Below are positions 34,853 to 43,165 of a stretch of 64,000 nt of DNA, piece after piece. The translations under genes were made by a program, and so were the position numbers. How positions within the stretch are numbered: position 1 is the first letter of the stretch; each line of letters opens with the position of its first letter. Origin of the DNA: an uncultured Erythrobacter sp. (GTDB lineage Bacteria; Pseudomonadota; Alphaproteobacteria; Sphingomonadales; Sphingomonadaceae); assembly GCA_947503275.1 (NCBI GenBank), contig CANNCZ010000001.1, positions 1,302,001-1,366,000 on the forward strand, read 5' to 3'. Below the pieces are notes generated by a model. It was given only the letters and a program-made list of their open reading frames with translations, ran no database searches and was not told the origin of the DNA.

Positions 34853-35812
34853 TTACCTCGGAGTATAGGCGAGTGCGCCAAGGGCGTTGCCAGCAAGGCC
34901 GGTGATACCGCCGATCAATGCATTGTTGTTGTTCGCAGATGCCACCGCAGCGCTGCCCAAAGCATTTGCGTTTGATTGGTTGATCGCTGTGGCGCTGTTC
35001 GCATAGTTCACACCGACACCGGCCTGAGCGCCCGCCGCCTGCAATCCAGTGCCCTGCTGCTGTGATAGCTGACCCATGTAATTGCTAAACTCATTCGAAG
35101 CGAAGTTCTGCCCGTATTCGGTCAGGGCTTTTAGCGCCGCACCGGATTGCCCAAGGCCTGCCCCAAACCAATTTGAGTTGGTCGCATCCAAACCCTCACC
35201 AAGACGGAATTGATAGCCAGAGGAGTTGCGGAAGGTGTCGAACGCACTTTCTGCTGCCTGCTGCGGCGTCTGGCCTGTTTGAGCGACATTCGACTGCGCC
35301 GCCAGAGGTCCAGATTGCGCGGCCGGCAATGTTGGGAAGATAGACGAAAGCGCGTTAGATCGCGGCAAGCTGTCGCTTTGGTTGCCTGTCGCATCACGAT
35401 ACGCCGCCGGGTTAAAGCCGCGCGCGCCATAGTTCGCTGGCGATATGGACGATGCGCCACCAATAAAGCCGTCACCGATACCATAGGGCAGCCCTGCATT
35501 GCCTGAGAATTGGCTCAAAACATTGGGCTGCACCTGAGTGGTTTGGGCAGGTTGTGCGGATTGCTGGCCACCAAGGCCCAAGAGCGCGTTGATCTGGTCG
35601 CCCGCCGCATTGCCGCGATTGACGAAGGGGGAGAGAGTTTCACGGTTCTGTCCGTAAATATCACGTTGCAAAGCGAGGGATTGCGTGTTGCTCTGCGTCT
35701 GAGCATCTGTCGAACGCTCAATCGCCTTGCTGTTGCTTCCCGACGCAACCGCGCTGCCGACTGCGCCGATAGCCGCTGATCCTAGAATTGCCGCTGTTGT
35801 GCCAATGGCCAT
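34853..35812 (-). CDS. internal virion/DNA transfer protein, first of three
   Basis: The 319-residue protein starts MAIGTTAAILGSAAIGAVGS, a glycine/alanine membrane-like segment found at the start of many podovirus DNA-transfer proteins. It ends with another (IGGITGLAGNALGALAY). The middle is Asn/Gln/Ser-rich. The ATG at 35812 is preferred to an upstream one at 35902 that lies in the GNAT gene. Confidence 0.6.
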   Translation of the reverse strand: MAIGTTAAILGSAAIGAVGSAVASGSNSKAIERSTDAQTQSNTQSLALQRDIYGQNRETLSPFVNRGNAAGDQINALLGLGGQQSAQPAQTTQVQPNVLSQFSGNAGLPYGIGDGFIGGASSISPANYGARGFNPAAYRDATGNQSDSLPRSNALSSIFPTLPAAQSGPLAAQSNVAQTGQTPQQAAESAFDTFRNSSGYQFRLGEGLDATNSNWFGAGLGQSGAALKALTEYGQNFASNEFSNYMGQLSQQQGTGLQAAGAQAGVGVNYANSATAINQSNANALGSAAVASANNNNALIGGITGLAGNALGALAYTPR

Positions 35813-35813
35813 A

Positions 35814-36230
35814 TCAAAACACCTTGATGTAGGAATGCTCAAGCGGCCTAAAGCCTCGCCGCTCATAAAGTCGCCCGGTCGCTTCTGGCTTGATTGCCTC
35901 AAGCGTTATCATCGAGAGGCTGTCGCAGAACGCCTCACAATACGCTGTAAGAGCATCCAGAAGCCGAAGCCCCTCTCGCCCCTCTGACCACCAGAAAAGC
36001 TCCTGCGCGCCCCTGTGGGCATGGTTAAAAGGATGCGGAAAGGTCAGTGCTCCAATCGCACCAGCTTCTCCGATAAATACCGGCTCGTTTGCGGTTATCA
36101 GCCGCTCGAATGTGTCTTTCATGCTGTCCGGGTCGTATCCAACATGGTCGACCAGTTCTGCGCGTTCAGAAAACCGCTTTCCCATATCCAGCAATGCCGG
36201 AATGTCGGAAATCTCTGCGCGCCGGATCAT
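35814..36230 (-). CDS. GNAT-family acetyltransferase
   Basis: The 138-residue protein has a short GNAT fold: MIRRAEISDIPALLDMGKRF at the start, strands around VFIGEAGAIGALTF, and the acetyl-CoA end region LEAIKPEATGRLYERRGFRPLEH. It overlaps the preceding virion gene by four bases (ATGA). Its place between structural genes is typical of podoviruses that carry an N-acetyltransferase in the head-tail module; the target is unknown. Confidence 0.75.
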   Translation of the reverse strand: MIRRAEISDIPALLDMGKRFSERAELVDHVGYDPDSMKDTFERLITANEPVFIGEAGAIGALTFPHPFNHAHRGAQELFWWSEGREGLRLLDALTAYCEAFCDSLSMITLEAIKPEATGRLYERRGFRPLEHSYIKVF

Positions 36231-36976
36231 GCGAATTGCTCGTAATCCTCCGGCGGGTCAAAGTCATTCGGTGGCGGGACACCCGGCCCCGTTGGGCTAT
36301 CACCCGACGCATTACCCGCACCGCTTGCGGGAATTTGCACCCTGCCCACCACATGAATATTCCCACCCTGTGCCACAACATTCGATGTTGCCTGAAAACC
36401 TACAGAACCGCCTTCTCGTGCCGCATCTGAGTAAAAAACAGTGTATGTCACTTGATTGGACAAACCAGATATAGAACCTGCGCTTACAGATGCGCTTGCA
36501 CCGTCTGTGTATTGACGCAGATGTGCCGCTATAGTGATCGTGCCATCACCGCTAGCAGTCAAAACCTTGGTTGGATTGGGGTAACTTCCCTCAATACTTG
36601 TCCGCACATCAACCGTTGTCGCGTTGTCGTTGGCGGCTTGAGCCTGTGTTGACGCCGCTTGAAGGGCCGCAATAATTGCCGTGTTTGAGTTAACCTGCGC
36701 ATTGGACGCATTGACCGCTTGCTCAATGGCCTCACAGAGGCGCTGCCAGCGCAATTGAAACTCGATGCTTTCAAAACCCTTGGCAAGGATCGCGCGGTCA
36801 AGTCTGCCGATCTGGCCTAAATCCAACTCCTCAAGCGCGCCACCTGTACCAAGGCTGTTCAACACAAACCCGCCAGAGCAAACAAGCCGTACAGGGCTAA
36901 TCATATCGACTTCGCGGTTTGTGGTAACCAGCCCCGGATCAAGCCTGAGTTGAAGGGGGCTGCTTACTTCGCTCAC
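36227..36976 (-). CDS. hypothetical virion-module protein
   Basis: The 249-residue protein probably starts at a GTG (VSEVSSPLQL) overlapping the previous stop by four bases; a TTG frame from 36991 is less likely. The N-terminal half is helical and the C-terminal half is strand- and Gly/Ser-rich, ending in a Pro/Asp tail. It may be a minor tail or head decoration protein. Confidence 0.6.
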   Translation of the reverse strand: MSEVSSPLQLRLDPGLVTTNREVDMISPVRLVCSGGFVLNSLGTGGALEELDLGQIGRLDRAILAKGFESIEFQLRWQRLCEAIEQAVNASNAQVNSNTAIIAALQAASTQAQAANDNATTVDVRTSIEGSYPNPTKVLTASGDGTITIAAHLRQYTDGASASVSAGSISGLSNQVTYTVFYSDAAREGGSVGFQATSNVVAQGGNIHVVGRVQIPASGAGNASGDSPTGPGVPPPNDFDPPEDYEQFA

Positions 36977-37383
36977 GACAATTGCAACCAAGTGGCGCTG
37001 TCAATGGTGTAGCTCTCACCATCCGAAAGCGTTAGCTCCACACCCCTGTCAAAATACGCAACCAACTCATCATTTGTTGCTGTGTCATTATAGAGGACGA
37101 CATAGCGGAAGGGCCCAATCGCCCCGCCCGCTGCGGTCAATGTGGCAGCGTTCAAAACAAGGCTGTATGTCCCACCGGATTGCGCAGAACTCGAAACCGT
37201 AATGTCAAAACCACCCGCTGCGTAGCCATTGCCTGCGGTGATCTGCGTTAAGTCGGAAAGCTGCGTGTTTGAGACGCTTGGAGCGGTGTTTGTCAGTGCC
37301 ACCTTGAGCGTGTCAGCACCGAAGTTGTGAATTGCCTCGCACAGAGCCTCTGACAGGCTGCTAAACTTGATTGGCGTTGCCAT
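36973..37383 (-). CDS. small virion-associated protein
   Basis: The 136-residue protein (MATPIKFSSLSEAL start) has a regular beta pattern, with ADTLKVALTN and YVVLYNDTATNDELVAYFD. Proteins of this type lie next to the gp10 homologue in several phages and are probably attached to the tail or head. The start shares one base with the upstream stop. Confidence 0.6.
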   Translation of the reverse strand: MATPIKFSSLSEALCEAIHNFGADTLKVALTNTAPSVSNTQLSDLTQITAGNGYAAGGFDITVSSSAQSGGTYSLVLNAATLTAAGGAIGPFRYVVLYNDTATNDELVAYFDRGVELTLSDGESYTIDSATWLQLS

Positions 37384-38723
37384 CAGCGACCCCCATACTG
37401 CTCATTAACGAAAATGCTGGATGCTCGAAACGGCACAGGGTCTGTAACGCGAAACTCTACCAAAAAACCCGGTTGTGACGCCATGCCCAAACCTCGGAAC
37501 TCCACACGGTCACGGTAAGAGCCTTGGGTGCCAAGCTGTGCCGCATCCCAGTCTGTCCATGTGTTCCCAGCGTCTCGGCTGTATCGCATTTCAAGTGTTG
37601 GATCTGTGTAATCGCCGGTCAAGAAAGGCGTGTTACCCGGATTGGTGCGCACACTGAGACGATTGATTGTCACGCCGCCGCCGTCGATTGCCATACCTGC
37701 CCGAAACCGGCGCTCCAGAACTCCACCCAAATCTTGCTTGTCGGTGCCAAACTCAAGTGTCTTGCCGTCAACCGCAGAACCAAAGATGCGCGCCGCATGG
37801 CACTGTGGCAGAAAGTTGTCCTGCCCTTTGGATGTGAAGCGCGACCATGCTCCAGTACGAAGGTTATAGACCTGCGTTTCGTTGTCGATGCGCACGCACA
37901 GGAACTCAGCGCCATCAATGAAAAAGTTGAATAAACGCGCGGTTGCCGATGCGGCTATGCGCTCCTCAAGCCCAGCGTTCGAGATGATGTTGTTTTCGTC
38001 CTGGATGCAAACCGTGTTCTGGTCTGTAATCCATGCAAAACTGGACCCAATCGGACTAGCGCAACCTGTCGCTTTAATCCCGCGCTCGTAAACCCTGCCC
38101 TGCAATGGTGTGAACGGGATGTTTGCGTTGCCAGTGTTGGGCCAAAATTCCACCGTCTCTTTGCCAAACAAAACAAGCTGGTCGTCGATGGGCAAAGCAT
38201 CGAGCAACTCATCTGCTTCACTCTCAGCCGTTGCGAAGTCCAGAGCATCAAATGTCTGCCCTAGGGGTGGCGTGAAATAGAACCGTCCACTGCCCTTGCG
38301 GATTGCAATGAAGCGGCTCGATAGCTCAATCACCTTCAAGCAGTCGAAGTCATCAGGCAATGCAACGGTGGCAAACGCGCCGTCATAGCTGTGCAAGTCA
38401 TCGCCAGCACAAACAAGGATGCCGGTTTCATTGCCAGCAATAGAAACAGGTCCTGTGCCCGTTACCACGCCAACGCTCGTAGAAGCGCTGTAAAACTCAC
38501 CACCCGAAACCCCGTGCAATTCACCCAAAAGCACACCGTCGCGCTTAAAAAGGGCCTCCACGGGGCCATTACCCATATCTAGCCCGCGATCCGAAAGGCC
38601 GGGGCGCGATTGCAACACCACGCCCTCGCTGCTTGTCTGCTCTGCGTACATATTGACCACAGGCAACGCAGCAAGGTCACCCTCTGCCCGCTCATAACTG
38701 GACAGGCCAAATTGCAGCTTCAT
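37383..38723 (-). CDS. packaged-DNA stabilisation/tail hub protein, P22 gp10-like
   Basis: The 446-residue protein begins with FGLSSYERAEGDLAALPVVNMY, and the later pattern (QLVLFGKETVEFWPNTG, CASPIGSSFAWITD) matches the beta-propeller hub proteins that close the portal channel after packaging. The order portal, capsid, gp4-like, gp10-like agrees with P22. It overlaps both neighbours by one base. Confidence 0.75.
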   Translation of the reverse strand: MKLQFGLSSYERAEGDLAALPVVNMYAEQTSSEGVVLQSRPGLSDRGLDMGNGPVEALFKRDGVLLGELHGVSGGEFYSASTSVGVVTGTGPVSIAGNETGILVCAGDDLHSYDGAFATVALPDDFDCLKVIELSSRFIAIRKGSGRFYFTPPLGQTFDALDFATAESEADELLDALPIDDQLVLFGKETVEFWPNTGNANIPFTPLQGRVYERGIKATGCASPIGSSFAWITDQNTVCIQDENNIISNAGLEERIAASATARLFNFFIDGAEFLCVRIDNETQVYNLRTGAWSRFTSKGQDNFLPQCHAARIFGSAVDGKTLEFGTDKQDLGGVLERRFRAGMAIDGGGVTINRLSVRTNPGNTPFLTGDYTDPTLEMRYSRDAGNTWTDWDAAQLGTQGSYRDRVEFRGLGMASQPGFLVEFRVTDPVPFRASSIFVNEQYGGR

Positions 38724-39304
38724 CAGAACGCTTCCATTGGCGTTCTTGGCGCCGCTTCATTCCGGCGAATGCGGAAAGCAGACACGAATCTGTCAGCGAG
38801 ACGCTTTTGGCCAGCGCCGATCTGCGCGCCAAATGTCTCAGCGTAATGCATGGAAAAACAGGCAGCTAAACCCATGTCACCATAGTGTGAAAGCGGAGCG
38901 TTCGCGTTTAAGCTCAAGTTGTTCAACTCGATCCACGCGGTGCGCTCCCAAATATATGACGATACAGCGCCATCCTGCACTATCTCGATAGCCGCAAGCT
39001 CAAATGGTGCGCGGCGGGCCTTTGCGCCGTCTCCGTAGCTGTCAGATCCGTCCTGATAGGTCACTGGTCGCGTAATCACGACGCCAGTGGTTGCGGTCAC
39101 ACGGTCTTGCTCTTTGGCCGTGTAATCGACCTCTTTGTAAACCTCGTTCATGCGGCCGAACTCGCCACTCGAAAACCAAAAGCGATAGAGCGACTGCAAC
39201 ACGTCCATGCCTAGATCAGCTTCGGACGCAGTGGGTGTGGCGTTAACGCCGACAACCTTGGCCATCTTTAAGCCCTTGGTCACAATGTCGCGGCAAGTGG
39301 CCAT
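38723..39304 (-). CDS. tail accessory factor, P22 gp4-like
   Basis: The 193-residue protein (MATCRDIVTKGLKMAKVVG start) is mostly helical and resembles the head-completion adaptors that bind the portal (SLYRFWFSSGEFGRMNE). It lies directly downstream of the capsid gene. A frame to 39352 is open but starts in the terminator-like hairpin. Confidence 0.7.
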   Translation of the reverse strand: MATCRDIVTKGLKMAKVVGVNATPTASEADLGMDVLQSLYRFWFSSGEFGRMNEVYKEVDYTAKEQDRVTATTGVVITRPVTYQDGSDSYGDGAKARRAPFELAAIEIVQDGAVSSYIWERTAWIELNNLSLNANAPLSHYGDMGLAACFSMHYAETFGAQIGAGQKRLADRFVSAFRIRRNEAAPRTPMEAF

Positions 39305-39325
39305 ATCAATTCCCCAATGAGAAAA

Positions 39326-39349
39326 GGGGCAGACCCGAAAGCCCGCCCC
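39326..39349 (-). terminator. possible terminator after the capsid gene
   Basis: On the minus strand a GGGGC/GCCCC stem with a GC-rich loop is followed by TTTTC. A partial terminator here could raise capsid mRNA over the downstream genes; the stem is short. Confidence 0.45.
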
Positions 39350-39355
39350 CAATCA

Positions 39356-40438
39356 TTAAGCGTCAGCCGCGGCCGAGAAGAACCCGGTTACAACGCCGTG
39401 GTCTTTCAGGTCGTCAGTGTCGTTTGCGCCTGAGCCGAAGGTAATCTTTTCGATCCCGTCGATAGTCTCAACCGCAACACCTTGCTTGTCGCCATAGTCG
39501 AAGGTTTCAGTCTCCGAACGCCAGCGACGGCAACGCGCCTGACCAACCGCTTGAGCGCCGCACAGGTAAACTGGCGACACATCGGCACCCGATGCACCCG
39601 CGCCAGCATATACCGGCATATCGTCGACTTCGTGGACAAGGATACCATCGAAATCAACATCACCGCCCTGGAACAGCTTTTGGTTCTGCGCAGTGATCTG
39701 CACTTCACGCTGAGCCTGTGTCAGGGTGCCATCAGCCTTAAGGTCACGCATCACAAGCGGGTGCACAAAGGCGATGTAGTAACGGCGGTTCATGCCACCC
39801 ATCCGCACAGGGCGGATTTTTGGGTTAGCCGTCAGAGCGATCCGCTTCATCAGCGAAAGCGCGCCGGTTGTCAGCTTGTCATCGGTCGCATCGACATTGG
39901 CGACTGATGTGCTGTGTGTGCCAGTGTTGTTCCCAACGGACGAGCCAAACAGAACCCGATCACTGTTATCAGCCAGCCAAGCGTTGCGCGCTGTAGCGTT
40001 TGCGCTGGCATAAGCCGTGCCATTGATCGAACCCAGCGCCGCGATAATGCGGTCTGTGTCGTAGTTCTTCGCCCATTCCATCAGGTTTGGACGCGCTGCA
40101 TTGCGCAATGGAATTGCAGAACGCTGTTCTTCCATATCTGCAACACGGACACCGTTGCGGCTCTTGTCGACATTGATGACATATGAGCGGCTGCCCATCG
40201 CCTCTTCGTTGCCTTCAAGCGTGTTTGATCCCGTAACAGCGGCATTCGTGAGCTTGTTCAGAAGCGCGAAGGTAACTGCGTCACCCTTTTTGCCGCCAAG
40301 CTGCTCATTGATCTGAATGATCGACTGTTCTGACGTGCCCATGTAGGGCTTGAACGGGTGGTTGCCTTGGTATTCGACAAAGAACTTGTCGTCCCACTGT
40401 TGTGGCGTAAGGCCGGTTGCTGCTTGAGTATCAGCCAT
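39356..40438 (-). CDS. major capsid protein, N4 gp56-like family
   Basis: The 360-residue protein forms the shell. It has the features of the N4 gp56-type capsid family (DUF4043): an N-terminal QWDDKFFVEYQ, GDAVTFALLNKL, the NVDKSRNGVRVADMEEQR block and YYIAFVHPLVMRDLK. The scaffold gene lies directly upstream. In P22 the capsid is of another family, so the head and the portal may have different origins. Confidence 0.85.
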   Translation of the reverse strand: MADTQAATGLTPQQWDDKFFVEYQGNHPFKPYMGTSEQSIIQINEQLGGKKGDAVTFALLNKLTNAAVTGSNTLEGNEEAMGSRSYVINVDKSRNGVRVADMEEQRSAIPLRNAARPNLMEWAKNYDTDRIIAALGSINGTAYASANATARNAWLADNSDRVLFGSSVGNNTGTHSTSVANVDATDDKLTTGALSLMKRIALTANPKIRPVRMGGMNRRYYIAFVHPLVMRDLKADGTLTQAQREVQITAQNQKLFQGGDVDFDGILVHEVDDMPVYAGAGASGADVSPVYLCGAQAVGQARCRRWRSETETFDYGDKQGVAVETIDGIEKITFGSGANDTDDLKDHGVVTGFFSAAADA

Positions 40439-40464
40439 TTATTTTCTCCAGAAGTGGAGCAGGC

Positions 40465-41208
40465 TCACTGGTCTAGGATTTGCTCCAGTGGCGTTGGGCC
40501 GGTCCATGCAGGACCAGACCGTGCGCTGACATTGCGTGCGCCTGCGGTTGTCGCTGGTGCCCTTGGGGCTGCTTGCGACGGGTTGTTTTGACTGGCCAAA
40601 AAGGCCTCGAATTGCTGCCGCGTCTCTGGATTGCTCATCTGAGCCGTTAGTTCTGCGGTCTGTTTGAGTTCATGTGCGAACGCGAATGGATGCGGATGTT
40701 GGCGCGCTTGATCCTGCACGTGGGCAGGTTGCTGACCAAACCAATCGACCAATTCCTGAGCTTTGCCGTCGCCATGCTCTTGAGCATATTGAAAGCGGCT
40801 CATTCCTACCTTCTGCTGGAGAAGCTCGCCCTGCATTCCTTGCGCAAGCCGCTCTTGCTGCTTGGCTTGATACGCGTGGAACTTCTCTGGCTCCAAAACC
40901 GGATCAGGAATAGCCTCGGGCTGCTCTTGCTGTTGAGGCATTTGAGCAGCCTTTAAGGCCTCCAATTCAGCCTTGATGGCCTTGTTGGCATCCCGAACTT
41001 CGTGAAGCGCAGCCAACGGCACCGTTGGTGCATTCGGCTTAACCTCTGTCTCTGTCTCTGTCTCTGGCTCTGGTTCTGCCACCGGCTCTTGCGCCGGTTG
41101 TTCAGCAATCGGTTCCGCTTGCTGTTCCTCAACTGGCTCCTGCGGTTCTGCGGGGCCTTGATTGTCGAGAACGTCCTCAAGCGGGGTTTCTTGGTGTTCC
41201 TGTGTCAT
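40465..41208 (-). CDS. scaffold protein
   Basis: The 247-residue protein is rich in Gln, Glu, Pro and Ala, with no hydrophobic core, and has a predicted coiled region (VRDANKAIKAELEALKAAQ). That composition, and its position between portal and capsid, mark an assembly scaffold. The acidic Glu/Thr run (PETETETEVKP) comes from a short DNA repeat. Confidence 0.75.
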   Translation of the reverse strand: MTQEHQETPLEDVLDNQGPAEPQEPVEEQQAEPIAEQPAQEPVAEPEPETETETEVKPNAPTVPLAALHEVRDANKAIKAELEALKAAQMPQQQEQPEAIPDPVLEPEKFHAYQAKQQERLAQGMQGELLQQKVGMSRFQYAQEHGDGKAQELVDWFGQQPAHVQDQARQHPHPFAFAHELKQTAELTAQMSNPETRQQFEAFLASQNNPSQAAPRAPATTAGARNVSARSGPAWTGPTPLEQILDQ

Positions 41209-41252
41209 TTGCGGTCCTTTGCCCGTCTCGTAGGCATGACGATGCGCCCGGT

Positions 41253-41318
41253 CCCCGGCGGCGGGTCCAGTGATGCGTTCACTAGGTACGAAAACGCCCG
41301 TTAACCCCGGCGGCGGGT
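41253..41318. repeat. GC-rich direct repeat between portal and scaffold
   Basis: CCCCGGCGGCGGGT occurs at 41253-41266 and again at 41305-41318, each preceded by CGCCCG. The gap (41209-41329) has no gene. The copies could form hairpins on the mRNA and set the portal/scaffold expression ratio. Confidence 0.45.
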
Positions 41319-41329
41319 ATCTCTTTTGG

Positions 41330-43165
41330 CTATCCAGCCATCATTCCGGCCTCAAAGCCAGTTTTCATGGCTTCGGCCTGATTGCGTGCGGCGTTTGCTG
41401 TGTTCTCAACCGCTTCGCTTTGTGTCTTTTCAACCTCAGCCACTTCCTTGGCCATGGCAATTTGTTGCATCTGTTGCTGTGCAGGGTCATTCGCTGCGGC
41501 CTTTTGGGCCTCATCCAACTGCTCCAGCATCTCTTCTTTGTCGCGCAAGCTGGACGCCTGAATAAGCATCCGCGCGTACATCGGCGGCAAGTTGACGATA
41601 CCTGGCAGCACCTTCGTGAGCGTATCAAACTGCTCCGCTTGAACGCTTGGAGTGTCCATGCCCTCGTCGATCACAAGGTCGATGTCGATCTGAGCTGGCA
41701 CGTTCCGCATCTCAACCACCTGCTGCGATTGCGGGCTTTGTAGGAATTGCTGCAAGCGAGCCTGCGCCATTGGATCTTGTGCGATGCGCTGTTGTGCGTT
41801 CGGGTCGCCTTGAATCTGCTCCATCAACATATCGGCGGCGGTCACAGGCTGGTTAAAGCCCACAAAGCGCACGTTCTGTTCGTTGTCAGTCACGCGCACC
41901 CAGCGCTCGGCTGTCCAAACCTGCCGCGTGCGGCTCCATACAGCCTCGTACACCTTCAATGTGAGCTGGCGCAGGCGGTCCATGTGCAATGCAACCTCAA
42001 CCATACCACCTTGCTGCTGAGCGAGGATAGCGCGGCCCGACAGGTCATTTTCATTCTTGCCTTGAAGCGCTGCGTTAGCGCCTTGCAAGTCGATCTCGCT
42101 TTTCGCCTCCTGCAACAGCAAGTGGTTGGCGCTCGCCATGTCGTTCGTTGAAAGAATTTTGACATTGTCGCCGTGCAGGACGCCATCAGGCCGCGAGGCC
42201 TCTTTGCGCGCCTGCTCTGTTGTCATTCGGCTTTCTTCGCCAAGCTGAATTTGCCGCATCATAGCAAAGTGCAGTGCCTTCGAACGACGCTTGTTAATCT
42301 CGTCTTGCGGGTCGATCATGTCCCGCACATCACCATAGCGGTTATTGTCACGGTCCACGTAAAGCGAGGCAACCTTGATAGGGTTTTCAGGCTCGCCATT
42401 GCGGTCAAGATAAGGCGATGTATCCGGCTCCACCAAATGCCCTTTTTCCGTGAATGTGCATGTCATCCACTGCCCACCAGAGCGGTAGAACATCTCGATT
42501 ACCCGAACGCGTTTGCGTTTCGGGTCTGCCCACACTTTCCACTTGGGCCGGTCATCGTAAGTCTCAGTGTACGAAACACCCTGAATAGTCGCGTTCAGCG
42601 CATCTTCGCGGTCACGCCAAACAAGCTTGGCGTCCGCAAGATCATACCACGTGACAATGCCCATATAGTTGGCATCTGACGCATCAGGCTTGCGGCTGTG
42701 CGGATCAATAAACAGGCGATCCCACGGAATCTGGGTGAGTGATGGATCAAGCCCCTCTGGCGTCTCCTGAATGCCCACCATGATGGCACCAGTGCCTTCG
42801 ACGAGGATATTCTCCCACGCTTCAGAGCGCTTTACATCCCAATCTTCCCGATCACAGATAAAACGAATGGCATCGGTTGCCGCGTCTGCCGTTTCAGTGT
42901 CCACCGGGTTGCGCGGAAAGGCTTTCGGGTCTTTGCGGGATTGGCGCTCAAGACCAAGCAAGTAATTAATCTTGCGGCGAATGCGGTTAAACTTGACCGG
43001 CGGTTGCCCGCGCTTTCTCAGTGCCGCTTGCTCAGCCTCGCTAAGCTGCTTGCCGTCGTAATAATCCCGGTCACGCTCGTTAAGCTTGCGCTCTTCGAAC
43101 ATCACGCTTTCGGCCTCTTCGAACATGTCGACCAAAGGCTGAATGGAGGTCATGCTGCTTTCCAT
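41330..43165 (-). CDS. portal protein, P22 gp1-like
   Basis: The portal ring passes DNA in and out of the head. The 611-residue protein has ERDRDYYDGKQLSEAEQAAL and GQPPVKFNRIRRKINYLLG near the start, the canonical P22-type opening. It continues with HSRKPDASDANYMG and DPQDEINKRRSKALHF, and has a long helical, Gln/Ala-rich barrel at the end. The start at 43165 has GAGGAG in front; an ATG at 43153 overlapping the terminase stop is the alternative. Confidence 0.88.
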   Translation of the reverse strand: MESSMTSIQPLVDMFEEAESVMFEERKLNERDRDYYDGKQLSEAEQAALRKRGQPPVKFNRIRRKINYLLGLERQSRKDPKAFPRNPVDTETADAATDAIRFICDREDWDVKRSEAWENILVEGTGAIMVGIQETPEGLDPSLTQIPWDRLFIDPHSRKPDASDANYMGIVTWYDLADAKLVWRDREDALNATIQGVSYTETYDDRPKWKVWADPKRKRVRVIEMFYRSGGQWMTCTFTEKGHLVEPDTSPYLDRNGEPENPIKVASLYVDRDNNRYGDVRDMIDPQDEINKRRSKALHFAMMRQIQLGEESRMTTEQARKEASRPDGVLHGDNVKILSTNDMASANHLLLQEAKSEIDLQGANAALQGKNENDLSGRAILAQQQGGMVEVALHMDRLRQLTLKVYEAVWSRTRQVWTAERWVRVTDNEQNVRFVGFNQPVTAADMLMEQIQGDPNAQQRIAQDPMAQARLQQFLQSPQSQQVVEMRNVPAQIDIDLVIDEGMDTPSVQAEQFDTLTKVLPGIVNLPPMYARMLIQASSLRDKEEMLEQLDEAQKAAANDPAQQQMQQIAMAKEVAEVEKTQSEAVENTANAARNQAEAMKTGFEAGMMAG

